Source of the DNA: Streptomyces koelreuteriae
GTDB taxonomy: Bacteria > Actinomycetota > Actinomycetes > Streptomycetales > Streptomycetaceae
NCBI RefSeq assembly: GCF_018604545.1
Contig: NZ_CP075896.1
Span: 7,564,001-7,628,000, forward strand
Direction: 5' to 3'
DNA: 64,000 bases
Part shown: positions 17,701-25,568 of the stretch, piece by piece
How positions within the stretch are numbered: position 1 is the first letter of the stretch
How the letters are laid out: every line of letters starts with the position of its first letter
Notes under the pieces: model-generated
Databases searched by the model: none
Told to the model about the DNA's origin: nothing
Seen by the model: the letters and a program-made list of their open reading frames with translations, nothing else
Made by a program: the position numbers and the translations under genes

Positions 17701-17795
17701 TGTTCCTCGTCGCGCAGCTCTCACAGAGCTGGGGCACGCGCTACCTCCCGGAGGGCAAGGTCATCTGGGCCGAATGCGGCCTCGACGCCGCGTGA
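14706..17795 (+). CDS. GAF-GAF-SpoIIE PP2C phosphatase with anti-sigma-type ATPase domain
   Basis: 1029 residues. An AcoR-type sensor region comes first (about 35-225: LNSWQRCRTLGL to GVLCFGYPRG). A Gly/Ala/Asp-rich linker follows (about 320-460), then a second GAF domain (about 480-650). A SpoIIE PP2C domain (about 668-885) has GGDWYDVIPL, VGDVVGHG and the metal site DDIALL. A HATPase domain (about 909-1025) has ELITNAIRHG and DEGGRGLFL. Such proteins dephosphorylate anti-sigma antagonists and may also phosphorylate them, controlling alternative sigma factors. It starts at GTG 14706 with a weak ribosome site. No sigma or antagonist gene is adjacent, so its partner is unknown. Confidence 0.85.
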   Translation: MRRSVVRSGEEPKPAGRATDGTGPARPRERFLQGESVEAGVRASILNSWQRCRTLGLSPDESDLPYREDFDPGGRIVRAAVPVLDRLQSAFSGSKVNISVADANGTVLLRRFGDPAMARELPAIQRVPGFVFAERVAGTNGIGLALAERQLIRVHGAEHFAERAQQSACVALPVRDPLSGRIEGVLCFGYPRGFDRPALAAAIRRAAEAIERRLLGQSSAHERALLRAYLAAGAGVEGGSGVVGLRGGVSAGAPVHVFQPRDQAVLREKAAELISRAQRAAVDVTLPDGRRVTLVSRPMTSASGVQGVAIEAVPHDSSASGSLLLPQRADDLPSLPAVPAAPLTSRSAMSLPSGHPTGPGPVLAADGGRGAGQPGGGVAGDGGQGAVAPGEGVAGDGDRGAAGLGETVTAGPGDAVAPDGDRGPAGPAGPSGTVPGGPDRPGDAVVADGGRDAMGDRPDDTFPARALVMLGEPQVGAYALAARRRLELLSEASARIGTTLDVRRTAEELAETAVPRLADFVTIDLPDAVLRGEESADPLADLRRTVLYGAREGLPFTPPGKRIDYGPTSPQLRCLNGREAVLEPDLKAAAGWLAQDPEHTARLLAHVHSLIAVPLLARGVLLGIASFYRAGSSFGDDDCSLAQELATRAALSIDNARRYTHERTMVLALQRRLLPHGLPDQDAVEVAHRYLPAESDVGGDWYDVIPLSGARVGLLVGDVVGHGMLSAATMGRLRTAARSFAELDFPPDEVLVHLDNLVGRLDREDPDGKGAGVIGATCLYAVYDPASQRCLMARAGHPPPALVHPDGTVTYPDLPAGPPLGLGGLPFDSVEVDLPAGSQLVLYTDGLIEDRNRDVDVVLEQLRTALAHPERAPEDTCQAVLDTVAPAHPHDDIALLVARVHALDSDRIATWELPADPALVGEVRADAMRRLTEWGLEETAFAAELILSELITNAIRHGAGPIRVRLLYGHALICEVSDASNTAPHLRRAASTDEGGRGLFLVAQLSQSWGTRYLPEGKVIWAECGLDAA

Positions 17796-17823
17796 CCCGG
17801 GCCGCGGCCCGTTCGAGCCCGTC

Positions 17824-17849
17824 AACCCGTGCGAGCAACCCGTGCGAGC
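17824..17849. repeat. 13-bp tandem repeat
   Basis: AACCCGTGCGAGC occurs twice in tandem with no mismatch, in the gap between the SpoIIE phosphatase and the sugar importer. It sits in a C-rich stretch without a gene. No function is evident. Confidence 0.5.
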
Positions 17850-17985
17850 CGAGCGGCCCCCTCGACCTCAGCTCCCCGCTCGACCCCAGCCCCCCCGTTC
17901 GCGCCGAGCGCCCCCCGGGAGCCACGGCATCCCCACTGGAGCCACAGCACCCCGTGAAATGACCGAAATGCTGTAATTTGATCGA

Positions 17986-19554
17986 GTGCGCGACGCTCCC
18001 GACACACCGGCGAAGGCGGCCTCGCCCTTCGGACCGGAGCCCTTGGTCCGTATCCGCGGGCTCAGCAAGCGGTTCGGCGGGACCGTCGCGCTGGCCGGGG
18101 TCGACCTCGATGTGCACGCGGGCAGCGTGCTCGCCTTCCTCGGGCCCAACGGGGCCGGAAAGTCCACGCTGATCAAGGTGCTCGCCGGGGTGCATCACGC
18201 CGACGCCGGGCAGATCACGGTGGACGGGCAACCGCTCGGCAGCCCCGTCGCCACCCGCGGCATGTCCTTCATCCACCAGGACCTCGGTCTCGTGGAGTGG
18301 ATGACGGTCGCCGAGAACATCGCCCTGACCACCGGGTACGGGCGCCGGACCGGGCTGATCTCCTGGCGCCGCACCCGGGAGCGCTGTGTCGACGCACTGC
18401 GCGTCGTCGCCGCCCACCTCGACCCCGACGTCCCGGTCTCCGGGCTCGCACCGGCCGACCGCTCGCTGGTCGCCATCGCCAGGGCACTGGCGGCGCGCGC
18501 GAAGCTCATCGTCCTCGACGAGCCGACCGCCCGCCTGCCCGCCACGGACAGCGCCCGGCTCTTCCACGTCCTGCACGAACTGCGCGACCGCGGCCACGCC
18601 GTCCTCTACGTCAGCCACCGCCTCGACGAGGTCTACCAGGTCGCCGACACCTTCGCCGTCCTGCGCGACGGCCACCTCGTCAGCCACGGCAGCCTGACGG
18701 ACCACAGCCCGGCCCGCCTGGTCCACGACATCGTCGGTGAGGAGAAGACCCTCGCCGCCCGTCCCGCCCCCGCCTACTCGCCGACGCCCCCGGCGGCAGG
18801 CACACCCCCCGTCCTGACCCTCGACTCCGTACGCACCCCCCTGGCCGGACCCGTCAGTCTGGAACTCGCGCCCGGAGAGGTGCTCGGGCTGGTCGGGCTC
18901 TCCGACGCCGGGCACATGGATCTGGGCCGGGCCCTCGCCGGCGACCGGCCGATCCTGGGCGGCAGGGCCGTACTGCACGGACGGTCGTACCACCCCCGTA
19001 CGGTCGCCGAGGCCGTCGGTCTCGGTGTGGGGTTCGTGCCGGGGGACCGGCTCCGGGAGAGCTGTCTCGCCGAGCTGAGCGTGCGGGAGAACCTCCTGGC
19101 CAACCCGCGCGCGGGAGGCGTGCCGGGACCGCGCTGGATCGGGCCCCGGCGCGAACGCGCCACGGCCGCCGCTCTGATCGACCGGTTCTCCGTGCGCCCC
19201 CGCGACAGCGAGACCCCCATCGCCACCCTCTCCGGCGGCAACCAGCAGAAGGTCGTGATCGGCCGCTGGCTGCGCACGGACCTGCGGCTGCTGATCCTCG
19301 AGGAGCCGACCGCGAGCGTGGACATCGGCGCCAAGGCCGCGATCCACCGCCTGCTCGACGAGGCCCTGGAGGCAGGGCTGGCGGTGCTGCTGCTGTCCAC
19401 CGACTTCGAGGAGGTCGCGAGCGTGTGCCGGCGCACCCTGGTCTTCGTCCGCGGGGCGGTGACGGCCGAGCTGAGCGGCAGGGCGCTCACCGTCGCCGGG
19501 CTCACCCGGGCCGCCTCGGCCATGCCCCCGTCCACTACCGCGACGCACCCATGA
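17986..19554 (+). CDS. CUT2-type sugar ABC transporter, double ATPase
   Basis: 522 residues with two fused ATPase domains, as in RbsA/XylG. Domain 1 has an intact Walker A (LGPNGAGKSTLIK) and Walker B (LIVLDEPTARLP), but its signature reads SGLAPADRS instead of LSGGQ. Domain 2 has a degenerate Walker A (GLVGLSDAGHMDLGR) and an intact signature (LSGGNQQK). Pairing across the interface leaves one canonical and one degenerate ATP site. GTG 17986 is used. The stop overlaps the permease start (ATGA). It imports a pentose or similar sugar, or another small molecule. Confidence 0.85.
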   Translation: MRDAPDTPAKAASPFGPEPLVRIRGLSKRFGGTVALAGVDLDVHAGSVLAFLGPNGAGKSTLIKVLAGVHHADAGQITVDGQPLGSPVATRGMSFIHQDLGLVEWMTVAENIALTTGYGRRTGLISWRRTRERCVDALRVVAAHLDPDVPVSGLAPADRSLVAIARALAARAKLIVLDEPTARLPATDSARLFHVLHELRDRGHAVLYVSHRLDEVYQVADTFAVLRDGHLVSHGSLTDHSPARLVHDIVGEEKTLAARPAPAYSPTPPAAGTPPVLTLDSVRTPLAGPVSLELAPGEVLGLVGLSDAGHMDLGRALAGDRPILGGRAVLHGRSYHPRTVAEAVGLGVGFVPGDRLRESCLAELSVRENLLANPRAGGVPGPRWIGPRRERATAAALIDRFSVRPRDSETPIATLSGGNQQKVVIGRWLRTDLRLLILEEPTASVDIGAKAAIHRLLDEALEAGLAVLLLSTDFEEVASVCRRTLVFVRGAVTAELSGRALTVAGLTRAASAMPPSTTATHP

Positions 19555-20624
19555 AGAGCCCACGGACCCGACCGCGCAGGCAGGGCGGGCACCACATCGG
19601 CGCCTACGGCCTGCTCGCCCTCACCGCCGTGCTCTACCTGGTCTTCTCCCTCGCCCTGCCGAGCACCTTCCCCACGCTGGACACCCTCGACTCGATCCTG
19701 TCCAACCAGTCGATCCCCGCCGTCATGGCGCTCGCCGCCATGGTCCCCATCGTCACCGGCGCGTTCGACCTCTCCATCGGCTACGGCCTGGGCCTGGCCC
19801 ATGTGATGGTGCTGCAGCTCATCGTCAACGAGTCCTGGCCCTGGCCGCTCGCCTGCCTCACGGTGATCGCCGGAGGCCTGGTCGTGGGCGTCCTCAACGG
19901 CGTCATCGTCGAGTTCGGCCGTATCGACTCCTTCATCGCCACCCTGGGGACCGGCAGCATGCTGTACGCCGTGACCGGCTGGATCACCGACGGCAGCCGC
20001 ATCGTCCCCGGCCCGCAGGGCCTCCCGCCCGCGTTCACCGACCTGTACGACTCCACGTTCCTCGGCCTCCCGGTCCCCGCCTTCTACGTGCTCGCCCTCG
20101 CGGGAGTCCTCTGGCTGGTGCTGGAACGGCTGCCGCTCGGCCGGTATCTGTACGTCGTCGGGTCCAACCCGCGCGCGGCCGACCTGGTCGGCATCCCGAC
20201 CCGCAAGTACACCGTCTACGCCTTCGCCGCCTCGGGCCTGATCGTCGGCTTCGCCGGGGTGCTGCTCGCGTCCCAGCAGCAGATCGGCAACCCGAGCGTC
20301 GGCCTCGACTATCTGCTGCCCGCCTTCGTCGGCGCCCTCCTCGGGTCCACGGCGATCAAGCCCGGCCGCCCCAACGCCCTCGGCACCGTCGTCGCCGTGG
20401 CCGTCCTCGCCGTCGGCCTCACCGGCATCGCCCAGCTCGGCGCGGAGTTCTGGACGGTCCCGCTGTTCCACGGCGGCACCCTGCTCATCGCCGTGGGCCT
20501 GGCCGGATACGCCGCCCGGCGCAGGCTGCGCGGCGGGGCCGCGGCACGCGACTCGCCCGCCACGCCGCCCCCGCCCCCGTCCTCCCCGACGCCCGAGGCC
20601 GGAACGGCGGGCACACCCCCCTGA
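19551..20624 (+). CDS. CUT2-type sugar ABC transporter permease
   Basis: 357 residues with about eight to ten membrane helices and the RbsC/BPD_transp_2 pattern. The landmarks are GAFDLSIGYGLGLAHV, GVLNGVIVEFGRIDSFIATLGT and PLGRYLYVVGSNPRAADLVGI, which is the cytosolic coupling region. The last 30 residues are a Pro-rich cytoplasmic tail. The start overlaps the ATPase stop by 4 nt. Confidence 0.85.
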   Translation: MKSPRTRPRRQGGHHIGAYGLLALTAVLYLVFSLALPSTFPTLDTLDSILSNQSIPAVMALAAMVPIVTGAFDLSIGYGLGLAHVMVLQLIVNESWPWPLACLTVIAGGLVVGVLNGVIVEFGRIDSFIATLGTGSMLYAVTGWITDGSRIVPGPQGLPPAFTDLYDSTFLGLPVPAFYVLALAGVLWLVLERLPLGRYLYVVGSNPRAADLVGIPTRKYTVYAFAASGLIVGFAGVLLASQQQIGNPSVGLDYLLPAFVGALLGSTAIKPGRPNALGTVVAVAVLAVGLTGIAQLGAEFWTVPLFHGGTLLIAVGLAGYAARRRLRGGAAARDSPATPPPPPSSPTPEAGTAGTPP

Positions 20625-20705
20625 CCCCCCGGCACGTCCCGCGACTCCCGGCGCGTTCCGACCCCTGGCACGTCCCGCCGCGTCGATCCCCTCCATGGAG
20701 CTCCC

Positions 20706-21869
20706 GTGCACCGCAACCACAAGCCCGCCCCCGCGGTCCGCACCGCCCGGCTCGCCTCCTGCGCCCTGCTGGCGACGGCGGCCGCCCTCGTCGGCTGCGA
20801 ACGCGGCTCCTCGGACGGCGCGGACGAGACCGCGACGGGCCCGAGCGGCTGCCCCGCCGTCCACGCCAGGGCCCAGGCCGCCGTCACCCGGGCGGAGCGG
20901 ACCGACATCCCCTGGGGCGGTCCCACCGACGGCCCCGAGGCCGTGTCGGGCAGGACGATCGTCTATGTCGCCCAGACCATGACCAATCCCGGCGTCGCGG
21001 GCGCCGCGAAGGGCGTGCGGGAAGCCGCGCGGGTCATCGGCTGGGACGTCCGGGTGATCGACGGCGGAGGCACCCCGGCCGGTATCCAGGCGGCCATGAG
21101 CGAGGCCGTGGCCCTGCGGCCCGCGGGCATCGTCATCGGCGGCTTCGACCCCGACTCCACGGCACAGCAGGCCGCGCGGGCCAACGCGCAGGGCATCCCG
21201 CTCATCGGCTGGCACGCGGTCCCCGAACCCGGCCCCAGCCGGCAGCCCGACCTCTTCACCAACGTCACCACGAGGGTCCAGGACGTGGCCCGCATCAGCG
21301 CGCAGTGGATCATCTCCGACTCGGACGGCCGCGCCGGGGTCGTCGTCATCACCGACGCCTCGATCCCCTTCGCCAGGAACAAGTCCGACCTGATCAGGAA
21401 GGAACTCGCCGCCTGCTCCGGCGTGCGGGTGCTCTCGGTCGAGAACATCCCGATCCCCGACGCCAGCAGTCGCACCCCCCGGGAGATCTCCTCCCTGCTC
21501 TCCCGGTTCCAGGACCGCTGGACGCACTCCGTCGCCATCAACGACCTGTACTTCGCCGACGCCGCCCCCGCCTTCCGCGCGGCCGGTGAGAAGGGCTCGG
21601 GGCCGCCCTTCAACATCGGCGCGGGCGACGGCGACCCGTCCGCCTTCCAGCGCATCAACAGCGAGCAGTACCAGGCCGCCACCGTGCCCGAGCCGCTCAC
21701 CCTCCAGGGCTGGCAGATCGTCGACGAGTTCAACCGCGCCTTCGCCGACCGCCCGGCCAGCGGATACACGGCCCCCATCCACATCGCCACCGCCGGAAAC
21801 AGTGAAGGCGCCTCGACCTGGGACCCGTCGGGCTACCAGGCGGCGTACCGCGAGATCTGGGGGAAGTGA
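20706..21869 (+). CDS. Sugar-type ABC substrate-binding lipoprotein
   Basis: 387 residues. The signal peptide has lipobox ALVGC at about residue 33-37. A periplasmic-binding-protein type I fold follows, with IVYVAQTMTNPGVAGAAKGV, a GGGTPAGIQAAMSEAVALRP segment and GIVIGGFDPDSTAQQA. It delivers the ligand to the permease encoded 81 nt upstream. GTG 20706 follows GGAG. The gap before it contains two copies of GGCACGTCCCGC, of unknown meaning. Together with the ATPase and permease it makes a complete importer; the ligand cannot be read from sequence. Confidence 0.82.
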   Translation: MHRNHKPAPAVRTARLASCALLATAAALVGCERGSSDGADETATGPSGCPAVHARAQAAVTRAERTDIPWGGPTDGPEAVSGRTIVYVAQTMTNPGVAGAAKGVREAARVIGWDVRVIDGGGTPAGIQAAMSEAVALRPAGIVIGGFDPDSTAQQAARANAQGIPLIGWHAVPEPGPSRQPDLFTNVTTRVQDVARISAQWIISDSDGRAGVVVITDASIPFARNKSDLIRKELAACSGVRVLSVENIPIPDASSRTPREISSLLSRFQDRWTHSVAINDLYFADAAPAFRAAGEKGSGPPFNIGAGDGDPSAFQRINSEQYQAATVPEPLTLQGWQIVDEFNRAFADRPASGYTAPIHIATAGNSEGASTWDPSGYQAAYREIWGK

Positions 21870-21921
21870 CGGCCGGTCAGGGTGGCGATCCCTTCACGGA
21901 ACATGCACGGAACCTCGGAAT

Positions 21922-21939
21922 CCCTTTAATTTTCAAGGG
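21922..21939. promoter_or_regulatory. AT-rich inverted repeat upstream of the NDH-2-like gene
   Basis: CCCTT-TAATTTTC-AAGGG is a 5-bp inverted repeat in an unusually AT-rich stretch, 43 nt before the GTG start at 21982. It may be an operator or part of the promoter. The evidence is position and symmetry only. Confidence 0.3.
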
Positions 21940-21981
21940 TTAATCTCACCGTCAGACCCCACCAGGCACAGGAGACTCGGT

Positions 21982-23088
21982 GTGTACGACGGCGACGTAG
22001 TGGTGATCGGCGGCGGCTACGCCGGTGTCCGGCTGGCGAAGCGGCTGGACGGCCTCGCCCGGGTCACGCTGGTGGACCGCAAGGAGGTCTTCTTCCACCG
22101 CGTCGCCTCCCTGCGCGCCGGCATCCGCCCCGAGTGGACCCACACCCCCTTCATCCCGTACGACCGGCTGCTCGGCAACGGCCGGGTGGTCGCGGGCAAG
22201 TGCGTCCGCGTCGACACCGCCGAACGCCAGGTCGTCCTCGCCACCGGCGAGCGGCTGCCCTACGACGTGGTCGTGATCGCCACCGGCGCCGACTACCCCG
22301 AGCCGGCCCGCTTCACCGGTACCACCACCGAGGAAGCGGCCAAGTCCTTCGCCGAACACCAGCGCAACGTCGCCACGGCCGAACACGTCCTCGTCGTCGG
22401 CGGCGGCCCCGGCGGCGTCGAACTCAGCGCCGAGATCCGCCTCGCCCGCCCCGACGCCCGGGTCACGCTCGCCCACTCCGGGCCCGCGCTGCTCGACTCC
22501 ACGGGCAGCACCCGGCCGGGACGCAAGGCCCTGGCCTGGCTGGAGTCCCATGACGTCGAGGTACGGCTCGACGCCTTCATGTCCCCCGGCAACGACTTCG
22601 GTACCTACCGCGACGCCCGCGGCGACATCATCGAGGCCGACCTGTCCTTCTGGGCGACGGGCACCACCCCCAACACGCTCTGGCTCCGACTGGCCGGACT
22701 CGGCGACTGGCTCAACAGGGACGGACACGTCAAGGTCGACCGGACGCTGCGCGTCGAGGGCAGGCTCGACGTGTTCGCCGTCGGCGACGTGAACGACGTC
22801 AGCGAACTCAAGATCACCCCTGCTGCCCTCGCCCAGGCGGACATTGCCGCCCACAACATCCGCGCCTATCTGCAGAGTTCCGGCAGGCACCGCAAGGAGC
22901 CGCGCTTCTACCGGCCGATCCAGCGCACCCCGCTCATCGTGCCGTTCGGCCCGGCCGACGGACTGACCGTGCTGCCCGTGCCTGGCGGCGAGTCCGCCGT
23001 CCTCGGCAGCCGTACCACCACCCTGGCCAAGGCGAAAACGCTCATGACGCCCTACATGCGCCGCCAACTCGGCTACACGGCAGCCTGA
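21982..23088 (+). CDS. NAD(P)/FAD oxidoreductase, NDH-2/AMID-like
   Basis: 368 residues. It has two dinucleotide-binding motifs, VVVIGGGYAGVRLAKRL at the N-terminus and VLVVGGGPGGVELSAEIRL near 135-155. ATGADYP and a C-terminal GDVNDV motif bind FAD. It resembles single-chain NADH:quinone oxidoreductases and the AIFM2-type reductases, so it may pass electrons from NAD(P)H to quinone. No C-terminal amphipathic anchor is obvious. GTG 21982 follows AGGAGA. It precedes the P450 gene by 159 nt on the same strand, which leaves a joint role open but unproven. Confidence 0.78.
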   Translation: MYDGDVVVIGGGYAGVRLAKRLDGLARVTLVDRKEVFFHRVASLRAGIRPEWTHTPFIPYDRLLGNGRVVAGKCVRVDTAERQVVLATGERLPYDVVVIATGADYPEPARFTGTTTEEAAKSFAEHQRNVATAEHVLVVGGGPGGVELSAEIRLARPDARVTLAHSGPALLDSTGSTRPGRKALAWLESHDVEVRLDAFMSPGNDFGTYRDARGDIIEADLSFWATGTTPNTLWLRLAGLGDWLNRDGHVKVDRTLRVEGRLDVFAVGDVNDVSELKITPAALAQADIAAHNIRAYLQSSGRHRKEPRFYRPIQRTPLIVPFGPADGLTVLPVPGGESAVLGSRTTTLAKAKTLMTPYMRRQLGYTAA

Positions 23089-23247
23089 TCCGCGCCGCGC
23101 CCCGCCACCGGGCCGCCCTCGTCGCCCCGTCCCATCACCCCACCCCCGTCGTTACCCACGAGTTCGACCTGGGGTAGGGTCCCCACCGTTTCCGGCTACC
23201 GGCTGATGGGGTGCCGGTACGGGGCGTGTCGGAGGGGTGGCAAGACG

Positions 23248-24648
23248 ATGGAATCCCAGCGGGGTGACGGCGGATCCGTGGACCTGGACGACACGCGGCT
23301 GGAGGCCTTGAGCCCCGAACCGCTGCTGACCCGGGACTACGAGACACGCCCCTCCCTCGTCTACGAGCGGCTGAGGCACGAACACGGCCCGGTCGCGCCG
23401 GTCGACCTGCTGGGCGTGCCCGCCTGGCTGGTCCTCGGCTACCGCGAGTCGCTGCAGGTACTCCAGGACAACGACGGCTTCCCCAAGGGGCTGGAGAACT
23501 GGCGGGCCCGCTCCGAGGGCCGGGTGCCGGCCGACTGGCCGCTCGGCCCGTCCCTGGAGGTCAACCACATCCTGATCCAGGGCGGCGCCGGCTACCGGCC
23601 GCTGCGCTCGGCGTGGGACGTGGCCCTCAAGCCGTTCCAGGACCCGCGCCACCCGCAGGCCAAGCGCCTGAAGTCCGCCGTCACCGCCTACGCCGACGAG
23701 CTGATCACCCTGGTGGGGGAGGGCGGGAAAACGGGCGTGGCGGACCTGTCCGCGCAGTTCTCCCGGCCGCTGCCGCTGATGGTGGCGAGCCATCTGCTCG
23801 GCTTCCCCGGCTCGCAGGGCGATGACGCGCTGATGGACATGTGGCGCGTGCTCGACGCCGGCCCGGACGCCGAGGCCGCGCTGGAGCGCCTGCTCGCGAC
23901 CCTGGCGGAACTGGCCGCGGGCAAGCTCCAGAAGCCGGGCGACGACTTCCCCTCGTACCTGCTGGCCGCGCACCCGGACCTCTCGCTCGACCATCTCGCC
24001 CGCGAACTGTTCATGCTGCTCGGCATGACCTCCGACCACGTCGGCATCCTCATCTCCAACACCGTCGTCGAGGTCATCTCGGGGGAGGGCAGCGTGCGCG
24101 CCAGCCTGTCCGCCGGGATGGTCAGGGAGAGCATGAACCGGGTGGTCATGCGCAAGCCGCCCCTGGTGAACTTCGTCCCGCGCTTCGCCGCCCAGGACAC
24201 CCCGCTCGGCAAGTACACGATCCACGCGGGCGATCCGGTGTGGGTCTCCTCGGCCGCGGCCCACGCCGACCCGCTCTTCGCCGACCACGTCGCCTCCGGC
24301 ACCACCATCAGCACCCGGGCGCATCTGTCCTGGGGAGCCGGTCCGCGCCAGTGCCCGGCCAGGGAGCTCGCCTCGACGGTCGCGGCGGCCGGTGTGGGGC
24401 GCCTGTTCCAGCGGTTCGACCACCTCGACCTCGCGCTGCCCGCCGACCAACTGCCCTGGCGTTCCTCCCCGTTCATGCGGGGCCTGCGCTCGCTGCCGGT
24501 GCGCTACGAACTCGCCTCGGTGCCCGTGCGCCCGGTGGCCGGAGATCCCGCGCCGGGGGTGGCGGAGGAGGTCCTGCCGGACCCGTCCGCCCGGCAGCGC
24601 TCCTCGCTGTGGCGCTATCTGACCGGCCTGATCCGCGGCGGCCGCTGA
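23248..24648 (+). CDS. Cytochrome P450, CYP157-like, lacking ExxR
   Basis: 466 residues. The haem-ligand loop LSWGAGPRQCPAREL gives the cysteine. The I-helix segment MLLGMTSDHVGIL lacks the usual AGxxT. In the K-helix region (about 285-305: RESMNRVVMRKPPL) there is no ExxR in any register. The CYP157 family of Streptomyces, often in conservons, is known to lack ExxR, and the N-terminal GFPKGLENWRARSEG also fits that group. It lacks the other conservon genes here. ATG 23248 follows GGAGGGG. A strong hairpin follows the stop. Confidence 0.8.
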   Translation: MESQRGDGGSVDLDDTRLEALSPEPLLTRDYETRPSLVYERLRHEHGPVAPVDLLGVPAWLVLGYRESLQVLQDNDGFPKGLENWRARSEGRVPADWPLGPSLEVNHILIQGGAGYRPLRSAWDVALKPFQDPRHPQAKRLKSAVTAYADELITLVGEGGKTGVADLSAQFSRPLPLMVASHLLGFPGSQGDDALMDMWRVLDAGPDAEAALERLLATLAELAAGKLQKPGDDFPSYLLAAHPDLSLDHLARELFMLLGMTSDHVGILISNTVVEVISGEGSVRASLSAGMVRESMNRVVMRKPPLVNFVPRFAAQDTPLGKYTIHAGDPVWVSSAAAHADPLFADHVASGTTISTRAHLSWGAGPRQCPARELASTVAAAGVGRLFQRFDHLDLALPADQLPWRSSPFMRGLRSLPVRYELASVPVRPVAGDPAPGVAEEVLPDPSARQRSSLWRYLTGLIRGGR

Positions 24649-24653
24649 CCGCG

Positions 24654-24675
24654 CGGCCGGTCAGGCGACCGGCCG
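24654..24675 (+). terminator. Hairpin terminator after the P450 gene
   Basis: CGGCCGGTC-AGGC-GACCGGCCG is a perfect 9-bp stem with a 4-nt loop, 5 nt after the P450 stop codon. The position and stability suggest factor-independent termination for the NDH-like/P450 transcript. Confidence 0.6.
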
Positions 24676-24861
24676 GAACGCCCACCTCGTATCGCCGTTT
24701 CTCCCGGTTCCGGGGTGACGGTCTCACGCCGCACGCGTGACGAACGGTGGTGTTGCGGGGCGCCCCGCCCTGGGATGCTCGTCTCAGATCCCGGGGGAAG
24801 GGCGTGAGGGCCCGCGAGAGCCGGGCAGGTACACCTCGATGACCTGCCCGGCTCACCCGGT

Positions 24862-25467
24862 TCACACCCAGCCCGACTCCCCGGCGATCCGGATCGCGTC
24901 GATCCGGTTCCGCCCGCCGGTCTTCCGTGTGATCGCCGACAGATGGTTGCGGACCGTGGCCACGGACAGCGACAGCCGCTCGGCGATCTCCCGGGTGGGC
25001 GTGCCGTCGGCGGTCAGCCGCAGGACCTCCACCTCGCGCGGGGTCAGCGGGTTCGCTCCCGCGTCCAGGGCGGCCAGCGCGAACTCGGGATCGACGAACC
25101 GTTGCCCCCTGACCAGCTTGCGCACCCCGTGGACCAGCCGGTCGGGCGGGGCGTTGGTGCTGATGACACCGGCGGCGTGCAGATCGAGCATGCGGCGCAG
25201 CCGCTCGGGTGTCGTCGAGGCCATCACCAGCAGCAGCCGGCACTCCGGCAGCCGCGCCCGCAGCTCGCCCCGGACGGCGATGTCCTCGCCCGCCCGGGAG
25301 TCCACGTCGATCACGGCCACGTCGGGACGGCAGGCCAGGGCGCGTGCCACCACGTCACCGTCGCCGTCGGCCTCCGCGACGACCTCGATGTCGTCCTCAC
25401 GGGACAGCAGCGCGGCGAACGCTCCCCGCACCAGGCGGGTGTGCTCGACGAGCAGAACGCGGATCAC
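24862..25467 (-). CDS. Orphan NarL-type response regulator with an altered receiver
   Basis: 201 residues. The receiver domain (1-115) keeps the phospho-acceptor-like Asp in VAVIDVD. The acidic pair is EH (LLVEHTRLVR) instead of the usual acidic pair, and the conserved Lys is replaced in VISTNAPPD, where K-x-A-P would be expected. The C-terminal LuxR helix-turn-helix (about 138-198) has LTPREVEVLRLTADG and SVATVRNHLSAITRKTG. The receiver may therefore work without phosphorylation. No kinase gene is adjacent. GTG 25467 starts it; it is divergent from the rhamnosidase gene. Confidence 0.8.
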   Translation of the reverse strand: MIRVLLVEHTRLVRGAFAALLSREDDIEVVAEADGDGDVVARALACRPDVAVIDVDSRAGEDIAVRGELRARLPECRLLLVMASTTPERLRRMLDLHAAGVISTNAPPDRLVHGVRKLVRGQRFVDPEFALAALDAGANPLTPREVEVLRLTADGTPTREIAERLSLSVATVRNHLSAITRKTGGRNRIDAIRIAGESGWV

Positions 25468-25530
25468 GATCGGATTATCGCCGCCCGCCCCGGGAATTTC
25501 AGTTCGGGCCGTATGCGCGACCGGCCCGAT

Positions 25531-25542
25531 TGAATCGATTCA
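25531..25542. promoter_or_regulatory. LacI-type operator upstream of the GH78 gene
   Basis: TGAATCGATTCA is a perfect 12-bp palindrome with the central CG typical of LacI-family sites, 26 nt upstream of the rhamnosidase ATG. No LacI gene is in the window, so the regulator would act from elsewhere. Confidence 0.5.
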
Positions 25543-25568
25543 TGTCATGCGGAGTGAGGAGCGTTCCC

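Noticed and set aside
18774..21782. 1002-codon antisense frame over the sugar importer
   Set aside because: It crosses three well-supported genes and has no recognisable motif.
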